64,000 nucleotides of DNA from Ecdyonurus torrentis. Its lineage: Eukaryota; Arthropoda; Insecta; Ephemeroptera; Heptageniidae. This document shows, in pieces, positions 1-8,880 of this stretch. Both the position numbers and the translations under genes were made by a program. The stretch is taken from positions 58,179,709-58,243,708 of the forward strand of contig OX439128.1 of NCBI GenBank assembly GCA_949318235.1, read 5' to 3'. The number at the start of each line of letters is the position of its first letter. Position 1 is the first letter of the stretch. The notes beneath the pieces were generated by a model, which saw only the letters and a list, made by a program, of their open reading frames with translations, did not search any database and was not told the origin of the DNA.

Positions 1-754
1 ATTAAAAACTCGTTTTTCTCAAAAACTATAAGAGGTAAAATTTTTTATTTAGCACCATTGGATTCGGCGCATTTTTTCACATAAGAATCACTTCTTATTT
101 ACTTGATTACATGAACTTTTGTTTACAGATTAAAAACTCGATTATCACAAAAACTATAAAAGTTAAAATTTTTTAAATAGCACCATTGGTTTCGGCACAT
201 TTTTTTTACATAAGAATCACTCCTTATTTACTTCATTACATGAACTTTTGATTGAAGGATAAATACTCGTTTTTCTCAAAAACTATAAGAGTTAAAATTT
301 TTTAAATAGCACCATTGGTTTCGGCACATTTTTTTACATAAGAATCACTCCTTATTTACTTGATTACATGAACTTTTGTTTACAGATTAAAAACTCGTTT
401 TTCTCAAAAACTATAAGAGTTAAAATTTTTTCAATAGCTACATTGGTTTCGGCACATTTTTTTACATAAGAACAACTCCTTATTTACTTGATTACATGAA
501 CTTTTGTTTACAGATTAAAAACTCGTTTTTCTCAAAAACTATAAGAGGTAAAATTTTTTATTTAGCACCATTGGATTCGGCGCATTTTTTCACATAAGAA
601 TCACTTCTTATTTACTTGATTACATGAACCTTTGTTTACAGATTAAAAACTCGTTTTTCTCAAAAACTATAAGAGTTAAAATTTTTTAAATAGCACCATT
701 GGTTTCGGCACATTTTTTTACATAAGAATCACTCCTTATTTACTTGATTACATG
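1..754 (+). repeat. 128-bp AT-rich tandem satellite, six copies
   Basis: Units begin with ATTAAAAACTCG or a close variant at 1, 129, about 258, 386, 514 and 642, giving a period of 128-129 bp. Each unit carries a GTTTTT-CTC-AAAAAC mini-hairpin (altered in copy 2), an A/T block, a GGTTTCGGCAC-like segment and TTGATTACATGAAC. Copies 1 and 5 share private variants (AGAGGTAAAA, GGATTCGGCGC, CACTTCTT), so they are closer to each other than to their neighbours. Copy 6 stops after TTACATG at 754, where telomere-like sequence begins. The array probably continues left of the window. There is no coding potential. The satellite family is not recognised by name. Confidence 0.93.
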
Positions 755-755
755 T

Positions 756-812
756 GGTTTAGGTTTAGGTTTAGGTTTAGGTTTTGGTTTAGGTTTAGGT
801 TTAGGTTTAGGG
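756..812 (+). repeat. Interstitial telomere-like TTTAGG run
   Basis: Nine consecutive GGTTTA hexamers run from 756 to 809, with one variant (GGTTTT at 780-785), followed by GGG. The G-rich strand reads left to right. If this were a terminal repeat, the chromosome end would lie to the right, yet another 63 kb of satellite follows, so the run is interstitial or a relic of a healed or fused end. TTTAGG differs from the common plant-type TTTAGGG and animal-type TTAGGG. It sits exactly between the truncated 128-bp satellite and the octamer array. Confidence 0.8.
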
Positions 813-1300
813 TTGCCCGATTGCCCGATTGCCCGATTGCCCGATTGCCCGATTGCCCGATTGCCCGATTGCCCGATTGCCCGATTGCCCGATTGCCCGA
901 TTGCCCGATTGCCCGATTGCCCGATTGCCCGATTGCCCGATTGCCCGATTGCCCGATTGCCCGATTGCCCGATTGCCCGATTGCCCGATTGCCCGATTGC
1001 CCGATTGCCCGATTGCCCGATTGCCCGATTGCCCGATTGCCCGATTGCCCGATTGCCCGATTGCCCGATTGCCCGATTGCCCGATTGCCCGATTGCCCGA
1101 TTGCCCGATTGCCCGATTGCCCGATTGCCCGATTGCCCGATTGCCCGATTGCCCGATTGCCCGATTGCCCGATTGACCGATTGCCCGATTGCCCGATTGC
1201 CCGATTGCCCGATTGCCCGATTGCCCGATTGCCCGATTGCCCGATTGCCCGATTGCCCGATTGCCCGATTGCCCGATTGCCCGATTGCCCGATTGCCCGA
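813..1300 (+). repeat. TTGCCCGA octamer minisatellite, 61 units
   Basis: There are 61 in-phase copies of TTGCCCGA over 488 bp. Only one base departs from consensus: C to A at 1176, in unit 46. Three degenerate units follow (TTGCCCTT, ATGCCCGA, TTTCCCAA at 1301-1324) and lead into macrosatellite copy 1. The same degenerate tail ends most later macrosatellite units, which have only three perfect octamers, so this is an expansion of that cluster. Because 8 is not a multiple of 3, every frame of a strand reads the same 8-residue peptide cycle without stops. That creates overlapping open frames on both strands which are not genes. Confidence 0.95.
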
Positions 1301-1320
1301 TTGCCCTTATGCCCGATTTC
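1301..1320 (+). repeat. Degenerate octamers joining the array to macrosatellite copy 1
   Basis: TTGCCCTT and ATGCCCGA followed by TTTC match the tail seen at the end of most macrosatellite units, for example 6911-6930. This fixes the register between the expanded octamer array and the macrosatellite: the array sits where the three-octamer cluster of a preceding unit would be. Confidence 0.85.
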
Positions 1321-3028
1321 CCAAGATAAGTGAATTTTGGGGAATTGTTCTGCACGACGGAATCTGCAAACGTCTCCCTGGCCCCCCACGCTTCTCGCAA
1401 CGTCCACCCGAGATCGGCCCCGACTCCCCCGACCGGGCACGCGTCCTCTTGACCCCCGACCTCCCACCTGACCCCCCTACTTCCGGTTCGGCGTCCCTCT
1501 CCCCCTAAACCGGCGACTCTGGCCATGGAAGTGTCTGACTGCCAACGACCGACCTGCTGCCCGATCTCCATCCTGCCCGACCCCCAGAGGTTGGGCACTT
1601 CCGGTTTAGGTGTAAACCCACCTAAACCGATTTGACTTGTCTTTTCTCGGGCAATCTCGACTTGTTTCGACTCGGGGTGACTGCTCGCCGATCTCTGACT
1701 TGCCCGACCCCCCTCCGACCTTTACTTCCGGTTTAGGTGGAAATCACACATTACTATCTCACTGTTGTGATATTCTAGGCAACCTCGACTCAGGGTGACC
1801 GCTCGCCGATCTCTGACTTGCCCGATCCCCTTATGGGTGTATTTTGGGGTGAGACATGCTTTTTCAAGTGTTTTTTGTTGTTTCTGATCATTTGACATAC
1901 TAACCTGAACTTATGATTTTTTGCCGTTTTTGGGAATTTTACCCCATTTAGGGGTTGTTTTTTGGGGTGATATGTTTTTTTCATGTGTTTTTTGTTGTTT
2001 TTAAACTTTTCCTGTACTTACCCCAACTTATGATTTTTTGCCGTTTTTGGGGGCTTTTACCCCATTTAGGGGTGGTTTTTTGGGGTGACATGTTGTTTTT
2101 TATGTTTTTTTTTTCTTCCCGACATTTTTCATGCATAAAAGATTTTTCCGTTTTTTTTTTTTTTTTTTTAGGCTGTTTTGGGGGTAACCCCCCGAATACC
2201 TTTTTTTGGGGTGAAAACGGCATTTTGGGGTGAAAAACGGCTAACATTGGTTTTTGCAGAGAAAAAAGTTTTAAACATTTTTTGGGGTGTTTTTTTGGGG
2301 GTGGGGGGCTTCCAACCTATATTTATTGGACTCTTTGAAAAATTATAATTTTTTTGGGTGAATTTGGAATTTTTGAAGATTATTATGACTTTATACAAAG
2401 ATATAGCATGCAATCTGAACAAAAAAACTTTGAAGCATTTTTTCACCCTTGTTTACACTCGTACATTGATATAACTTGGGTTTTAGACTTTTGGGAAAAT
2501 ATTCTTTCTGAAAATAGTGCTAACTCGAGAAAACTTACATTCGTTTCTGTACAAGTTACAAGTTTCCCCCCTCTTTTTAAAATAACAAAACTTGACTTTT
2601 TTCAACTTTTGACAACATTTTTAGTCTTTCCCAGGCATTCCCTAGATAGGGTGCCCTCTTGGTTTTTTTCGATTTGTCGCGTTTTTTACACTTTTTGAGA
2701 ACGACTTGGTTTTTTTGAAAAAAGCTTCAAATAAAAAAGGTGCGCTATAAGTTTTGGAAGAAGAAAGGTTATCGCTCTTTATGCTCCAGAGTCGTTATTT
2801 GTAAAGAAAATGAAGAAAAACACTTTTTTTTTTGAGCGAAATCTGCTACGAGAGCCCGAGTTTTGAGTAGAATATAGATGAAGTAAGAATCGTATGAAAC
2901 GAGTGGAGGTTGAGGGCCAAGTGAGGATTGTGAAAAGTGTTAGATCTGGTTGTGCTTGAGCCAGGGCGTTGCCCTCTTGCCCTCTTGCCCGATTGCCCGA
3001 TTGCCCGATTGCCCTTATGCCCGATTTC
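1321..3028 (+). repeat. Macrosatellite copy 1, mosaic, 1708 bp
   Basis: The edge copy is the most divergent. Its left half carries S markers (GACTCTGG, GAAGTG, CAGAGG) and two full subrepeats (1831-1946, 1947-2064). Its right half is L-like (CGAATACC, CAATCTGAAC). Private changes include CTATCTCACTG near 1755, and loss of five bases so that GGGGGTAACCCCCC at 2180-2193 lacks the usual ACAGA. An extra T near 2668 shifts the frame that is open in L copies. Divergence at the array edge is typical of tandem arrays. Confidence 0.9.
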
Positions 3029-4980
3029 CCAAGATAAGTGAATTTTGGGGAATTGTTCTGCACGACGGAACTTGCAAACCTCTCCCTGGCCCCCCACGCT
3101 TCTCTCCACGTCCACCCGAGATCGGCCCCGACTCCCCCGACCGGGCACGCGTCCTCTTGACCCCCGACCTCCCACCTGACCCCCCCTACTTCCGGTTCGG
3201 CGTCCCTCTCCCCCTAAACCGGCGAATCTGGCCATGGAAATGTCTGACTGCCAACAACCGACCTGCTGCCCGATCTCCATCTTGCCCGACCCCCCACAGG
3301 TTGGGCACTTCCGGTTTAGGTGTAAACCCACCTAAACCGATTTGACTTGTCTTTTCTCGGGCAATCTCGACTTGTTTCGACTCGGAGTGACTGCTCGCCG
3401 ATCTCTGACTTGCCCGACCCCCCTCCGACCTTTACTTCCGGTTTAGGTGGAAATCACACATAAGTGAGTTACTGTTGTGATATTCTAGGCAACCTCGACT
3501 CAGGGTGACCGCTCGCCGATCTCTGACTTGCCCGATCCCCTTATGGGTGTATTTTGGGGTGGAACATGTTTTTCCAAGTGTTTTTTGTTGTTTCTGTTCA
3601 TTTGCTATATTAACCTGAACTTATGATTTTTTGCCGTTTTTGGGAATTTTACCCCATTTAGGGGTGTTTTTTGGGGTGATATGTTTTTTTCATGTGTTTT
3701 TTGTTGTTTCTAAACTTTTGCTATACTTACCCCAACTTATGATTTTTTGCCGTTTTTGGGCATTTTACCCCATTTAGGGGTGTTTTTTTAGGGTGATATG
3801 TTTTTTCCATGTGTTTTTTGTTGTTTCTAAACTTTTCCTATACTTACCTTAACTTATGATTTTTTGCCGTTTTTGGGGGTTTTACCCCATTTAGGGGTGT
3901 TTTTTTGGGGTGACATGTTGTTTTTTATGGGTTTTTTGTTGTTTCTGATCATTTGCCATACTAACCCAAACTTATGATTTTTTGCCGTTTTTGGGGGCTT
4001 TTACCCCATTTAGGGGTGGTTTTTTGGGGTGACATGTTGTTTTTTATGTGTTTTGTTTTCTTCCCGACGTTTTTCATGAATAAAAGATTTTTCCATTTTT
4101 TTCTTTTTTTTTTTTTTTAAGGCCGTTTTGGGGGTAACAGACCCCCCGAATACCTTTTTTTGGGGTGAAAACGGCATTTTGGGGTGAAAAACGGCTAACA
4201 TTGGTTTTTGCAGAGAAAAAAGTTTTAAACATTTTTTGGGGTGTTTTTTGGGGGTGGGGGGCTTCCAACCTATATTTATTGGACTCTTTGAAAAATTATA
4301 ATTTTTTTGGGTGAATTTGGAATTTTTGAAGATTATTATGACTTTATACAAAGATATAGCATGCAATCTGAACAAAAAAACTTTGAAGCATTTTTTCACC
4401 CTTGTTTACACTCGTACATTGATATAACTTGGGTTTTAGACTTTTGGGAAAATATTCTTTCTGAAAATAGTGCTAACTCGAGAAAACTTACATTCGTTTC
4501 TGTACAAGTTACAAGTTTCCCCCCTCTTTTTAAAATAACAAAACTTGACTTTTTTCAACTTTTGACAACATTTTTAGTCTTTCCCAGGCATTCCCTAGAT
4601 AGGGTGCCCTCTTGGTTTTTTCGATTTGTCGCGTTTTTTACACTTTTTGAGAAACGACTTGGTTTTTTTGAAAAAAGCTTCAAATAAAAAAGGTGCGCTA
4701 TAAGTTTTGGAAGAAGAAAGGTTATCGCTCTTTATGCTCCAGAGTCGTTATTTGTAAAGAAAATGAAGAAAAACACTTTTTTTTTGAGCGAAATCTGCTA
4801 CGAGAGCCCGAGTTTTGAGTAGAATATAGATGAAGTAAGAATCGTATGAAACGAGTGGAGGTTGAGGGCCAAGTGAGGATTGTGAAAAGTGTTAGATCTG
4901 GTTGTGCTTGAGCCAGGGCGTTGCCCTCTTGCCCTCTTGCCCGATTGCCCGATTGCCCGATTGCCCTTATGCCCGATTTC
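3029..4980 (+). repeat. Macrosatellite copy 2, L form, 1952 bp
   Basis: It has full L structure with four subrepeats at 3541-3656, 3657-3772, 3773-3889 and 3890-4008. It differs from the 1950-bp consensus mainly by two extra Cs, in the C runs at 3180-3186 and 3290-3295. Confidence 0.93.
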
Positions 4981-5020
4981 CCAAGATAAGTGAATTTTGG
5001 GGAATTGTTCTGCACGACGG

Positions 5021-5490
5021 AACTTGCAAACCTCTCCCTGGCCCCCCACGCTTCTCTCCACGTCCACCCGAGATCGGCCCCGACTCCCCCGACCGGGCAC
5101 GCGTCCTCTTGACCCCCGACCTCCCACCTGACCCCCCTACTTCCGGTTCGGCGTCCCTCTCCCCCTAAACCGGCGAATCTGGCCATGGAAATGTCTGACT
5201 GCCAACAACCGACCTGCTGCCCGATCTCCATCTTGCCCGACCCCCACAGGTTGGGCACTTCCGGTTTAGGTGTAAACCCACCTAAACCGATTTGACTTGT
5301 CTTTTCTCGGGCAATCTCGACTTGTTTCGACTCGGAGTGACTGCTCGCCGATCTCTGACTTGCCCGACCCCCCTCCGACCTTTACTTCCGGTTTAGGTGG
5401 AAATCACACATAAGTGAGTTACTGTTGTGATATTCTAGGCAACCTCGACTCAGGGTGACCGCTCGCCGATCTCTGACTTGCCCGATCCCC
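5021..5490 (+). repeat. C-rich block of the macrosatellite unit
   Basis: This GC-rich, strongly C-biased segment is itself built from degenerate repeats. ACTTCCGG-type motifs recur near 5149, 5257 and 5386, the latter two continuing into TTTAGG. A segment of about 55-60 bp containing CTCGCCGATCTCTGACTTG occurs twice (about 5310-5371 and 5438-5490). The octamer core GCCCGA recurs outside the cluster, and one inverted octamer TCGGGCAA lies at 5307-5314. A reverse-strand open frame of 178 codons crosses this block in most copies. Four of five L/S differences checked in this part change the residue, so I do not call it a gene. Confidence 0.8.
5262..5289. repeat. Perfect hairpin bearing TTTAGG motifs
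   Basis: The 11-bp arms CGGTTTAGGTG and CACCTAAACCG are exact reverse complements around a 6-nt loop TAAACC. The same structure lies 281 bp into every copy, for example 1602-1629 in copy 1. Each arm contains the telomere-like TTTAGG or its complement. A role in replication, breakage or protein binding would be inference. It lacks the CTRR end expected close after a Helitron terminal hairpin. Confidence 0.85.
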
Positions 5491-5958
5491 TTATGGGTGT
5501 ATTTTGGGGTGGAACATGTTTTTCCAAGTGTTTTTTGTTGTTTCTGTTCATTTGCTATATTAACCTGAACTTATGATTTTTTGCCGTTTTTGGGAATTTT
5601 ACCCCATTTAGGGGTGTTTTTTGGGGTGATATGTTTTTTTCATGTGTTTTTTGTTGTTTCTAAACTTTTGCTATACTTACCCCAACTTATGATTTTTTGC
5701 CGTTTTTGGGCATTTTACCCCATTTAGGGGTGTTTTTTTAGGGTGATATGTTTTTTCCATGTGTTTTTTGTTGTTTCTAAACTTTTCCTATACTTACCTT
5801 AACTTATGATTTTTTGCCGTTTTTGGGGGTTTTACCCCATTTAGGGGTGTTTTTTTGGGGTGACATGTTGTTTTTTATGGGTTTTTTGTTGTTTCTGATC
5901 ATTTGCCATACTAACCCAAACTTATGATTTTTTGCCGTTTTTGGGGGCTTTTACCCCA
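5491..5958 (+). repeat. Four ~117-bp T-rich subrepeats (L form)
   Basis: The subrepeats are 5491-5606, 5607-5722, 5723-5839 and 5840-5958 (116, 116, 117 and 119 bp). Each has a GGGGTG-type start, ATGTTTTT, GTGTTTTTTGTTGTTT, ACTTATGATTTTTTGCCG and an ACCCCATTTAGGGGT junction. A decayed fifth copy follows from 5959. S copies have two full subrepeats, for example 15241-15356 and 15357-15474 in copy 8. The junction ACCCC-ATTTA-GGGGT is a small inverted repeat and contains TTTAGGGG. Confidence 0.93.
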
Positions 5959-6045
5959 TTTAGGGGTGGTTTTTTGGGGTGACATGTTGTTTTTTATGTG
6001 TTTTGTTTTCTTCCCGACGTTTTTCATGAATAAAAGATTTTTCCA

Positions 6046-6068
6046 TTTTTTTCTTTTTTTTTTTTTTT
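6046..6068 (+). repeat. Poly-T tract
   Basis: In L copies this is T7-C-T15. In S copies it is a single run of 25-26 T, for example 15571-15595 and 26375-26400. One-base changes in this run account for at least some of the 1726 versus 1727 unit lengths and for frame changes in open frames crossing it. Such runs are prone to both biological slippage and sequencing error. Confidence 0.9.
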
Positions 6069-6070
6069 AA

Positions 6071-6216
6071 GGCCGTTTTGGGGGTAACAGACCCCCCGAA
6101 TACCTTTTTTTGGGGTGAAAACGGCATTTTGGGGTGAAAAACGGCTAACATTGGTTTTTGCAGAGAAAAAAGTTTTAAACATTTTTTGGGGTGTTTTTTG
6201 GGGGTGGGGGGCTTCC
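6071..6216 (+). repeat. G-run block with possible G-quadruplex
   Basis: GGGGGT-AACAG-ACCCCC forms a 6-bp-arm hairpin, and two TTTTGGGGTGAAAA-type motifs follow. Three close G runs then occur at 6188-6191, 6200-6204 and 6206-6211. Four-tract G-quadruplex formation would need a split of the longest run or an upstream tract, so the structure is plausible but unproven. Confidence 0.6.
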
Positions 6217-6256
6217 AACCTATATTTATTGGACTCTTTGAAAAATTATAATTTTT

Positions 6257-6637
6257 TTGGGTGAATTTGGAATTTTTGAAGATTATTATGACTTTATACA
6301 AAGATATAGCATGCAATCTGAACAAAAAAACTTTGAAGCATTTTTTCACCCTTGTTTACACTCGTACATTGATATAACTTGGGTTTTAGACTTTTGGGAA
6401 AATATTCTTTCTGAAAATAGTGCTAACTCGAGAAAACTTACATTCGTTTCTGTACAAGTTACAAGTTTCCCCCCTCTTTTTAAAATAACAAAACTTGACT
6501 TTTTTCAACTTTTGACAACATTTTTAGTCTTTCCCAGGCATTCCCTAGATAGGGTGCCCTCTTGGTTTTTTCGATTTGTCGCGTTTTTTACACTTTTTGA
6601 GAAACGACTTGGTTTTTTTGAAAAAAGCTTCAAATAA
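6257..6637 (+). other. 126-codon open frame in L copies, probably not a gene
   Basis: The frame is open and looks the same in the eleven L copies (starts at 4307, 6257, 8207, 10157, 12107, 14057, 19459, 23135, 31989, 35665 and 39342). In S copies it is broken by a TAA soon after the internal ATGCAA and again by a TGA where L reads TTTTGG. Copy 1 has a frameshifted version ending at 2698. The predicted peptide is rich in Phe and Lys, as expected from AT-rich DNA, and shows no motif I recognise. No start context, splice sites or poly-A signal argue for expression. I list it because it is the longest forward frame in the unit outside the octamer. Confidence 0.5.
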
Positions 6638-6886
6638 AAAAGGTGCGCTATAAGTTTTGGAAGAAGAAAGGTTATCGCTCTTTATGCTCCAGAGTCGTTA
6701 TTTGTAAAGAAAATGAAGAAAAACACTTTTTTTTTGAGCGAAATCTGCTACGAGAGCCCGAGTTTTGAGTAGAATATAGATGAAGTAAGAATCGTATGAA
6801 ACGAGTGGAGGTTGAGGGCCAAGTGAGGATTGTGAAAAGTGTTAGATCTGGTTGTGCTTGAGCCAGGGCGTTGCCCTCTTGCCCTC

Positions 6887-6926
6887 TTGCCCGATTGCCC
6901 GATTGCCCGATTGCCCTTATGCCCGA
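6887..6926 (+). repeat. Octamer cluster closing each macrosatellite unit
   Basis: Three perfect TTGCCCGA units (6887-6910) are followed by TTGCCCTT and ATGCCCGA. At the ends of copies 9, 14 and 16 (near 18143, 27222 and 30673) the last two octamers also match consensus, giving five perfect units at the same total length. This is the seed form of the 61-unit array at 813-1300. Confidence 0.93.
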
Positions 6927-6930
6927 TTTC

Positions 6931-8880
6931 CCAAGATAAGTGAATTTTGGGGAATTGTTCTGCACGACGGAACTTGCAAACCTCTCCCTGGCCCCCCACG
7001 CTTCTCTCCACGTCCACCCGAGATCGGCCCCGACTCCCCCGACCGGGCACGCGTCCTCTTGACCCCCGACCTCCCACCTGACCCCCCTACTTCCGGTTCG
7101 GCGTCCCTCTCCCCCTAAACCGGCGAATCTGGCCATGGAAATGTCTGACTGCCAACAACCGACCTGCTGCCCGATCTCCATCTTGCCCGACCCCCACAGG
7201 TTGGGCACTTCCGGTTTAGGTGTAAACCCACCTAAACCGATTTGACTTGTCTTTTCTCGGGCAATCTCGACTTGTTTCGACTCGGAGTGACTGCTCGCCG
7301 ATCTCTGACTTGCCCGACCCCCCTCCGACCTTTACTTCCGGTTTAGGTGGAAATCACACATAAGTGAGTTACTGTTGTGATATTCTAGGCAACCTCGACT
7401 CAGGGTGACCGCTCGCCGATCTCTGACTTGCCCGATCCCCTTATGGGTGTATTTTGGGGTGGAACATGTTTTTCCAAGTGTTTTTTGTTGTTTCTGTTCA
7501 TTTGCTATATTAACCTGAACTTATGATTTTTTGCCGTTTTTGGGAATTTTACCCCATTTAGGGGTGTTTTTTGGGGTGATATGTTTTTTTCATGTGTTTT
7601 TTGTTGTTTCTAAACTTTTGCTATACTTACCCCAACTTATGATTTTTTGCCGTTTTTGGGCATTTTACCCCATTTAGGGGTGTTTTTTTAGGGTGATATG
7701 TTTTTTCCATGTGTTTTTTGTTGTTTCTAAACTTTTCCTATACTTACCTTAACTTATGATTTTTTGCCGTTTTTGGGGGTTTTACCCCATTTAGGGGTGT
7801 TTTTTTGGGGTGACATGTTGTTTTTTATGGGTTTTTTGTTGTTTCTGATCATTTGCCATACTAACCCAAACTTATGATTTTTTGCCGTTTTTGGGGGCTT
7901 TTACCCCATTTAGGGGTGGTTTTTTGGGGTGACATGTTGTTTTTTATGTGTTTTGTTTTCTTCCCGACGTTTTTCATGAATAAAAGATTTTTCCATTTTT
8001 TTCTTTTTTTTTTTTTTTAAGGCCGTTTTGGGGGTAACAGACCCCCCGAATACCTTTTTTTGGGGTGAAAACGGCATTTTGGGGTGAAAAACGGCTAACA
8101 TTGGTTTTTGCAGAGAAAAAAGTTTTAAACATTTTTTGGGGTGTTTTTTGGGGGTGGGGGGCTTCCAACCTATATTTATTGGACTCTTTGAAAAATTATA
8201 ATTTTTTTGGGTGAATTTGGAATTTTTGAAGATTATTATGACTTTATACAAAGATATAGCATGCAATCTGAACAAAAAAACTTTGAAGCATTTTTTCACC
8301 CTTGTTTACACTCGTACATTGATATAACTTGGGTTTTAGACTTTTGGGAAAATATTCTTTCTGAAAATAGTGCTAACTCGAGAAAACTTACATTCGTTTC
8401 TGTACAAGTTACAAGTTTCCCCCCTCTTTTTAAAATAACAAAACTTGACTTTTTTCAACTTTTGACAACATTTTTAGTCTTTCCCAGGCATTCCCTAGAT
8501 AGGGTGCCCTCTTGGTTTTTTCGATTTGTCGCGTTTTTTACACTTTTTGAGAAACGACTTGGTTTTTTTGAAAAAAGCTTCAAATAAAAAAGGTGCGCTA
8601 TAAGTTTTGGAAGAAGAAAGGTTATCGCTCTTTATGCTCCAGAGTCGTTATTTGTAAAGAAAATGAAGAAAAACACTTTTTTTTTGAGCGAAATCTGCTA
8701 CGAGAGCCCGAGTTTTGAGTAGAATATAGATGAAGTAAGAATCGTATGAAACGAGTGGAGGTTGAGGGCCAAGTGAGGATTGTGAAAAGTGTTAGATCTG
8801 GTTGTGCTTGAGCCAGGGCGTTGCCCTCTTGCCCTCTTGCCCGATTGCCCGATTGCCCGATTGCCCTTATGCCCGATTTC
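6931..8880 (+). repeat. Macrosatellite copy 4, L form, 1950 bp
   Basis: By eye this is indistinguishable from copy 3, with the same markers, subrepeat number and T-run length. Confidence 0.93.

Larger units (their letters stand above)
4981..6930 (+). repeat. Macrosatellite copy 3, L form, 1950 bp (reference copy)
   Basis: This copy is used as the reference for unit anatomy. In order it holds a C-rich block (about 5021-5490), four subrepeats (5491-5958) and a decayed fifth, a 15-T run (6054-6068), a G-run block (6071-6216), an AT-rich stretch (6217-6640), a purine-rich lead (6641-6886) and the octamer cluster (6887-6926). Confidence 0.95.

Noticed and set aside
744..1598. Long overlapping open frames on both strands over the octamer array
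   Set aside because: An 8-bp repeat without stops reads as the same 8-residue cycle in all frames of a strand, so these are arithmetic by-products and not genes.
1790..2446. Lys-rich reverse-strand frames over the T-rich subrepeats
   Set aside because: They reflect translation of poly-A and TTTTGGGG-type sequence. They change frame with T-run length between sister copies, for example between 1726-bp and 1727-bp units.
4722..5258. Reverse-strand 178-codon frame repeated in nearly every macrosatellite copy
   Set aside because: Of about ten single-base differences checked between unit types, roughly six change the residue, so there is no sign of purifying selection. The frame also runs through the octamer cluster, is disrupted in copies 1 and 2, and shows no recognisable domain.
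5262..5289. Helitron or rolling-circle terminal hairpin
   Set aside because: No CTRR end follows within the usual short distance, and there is no Rep/helicase coding sequence or insertion-site pattern.
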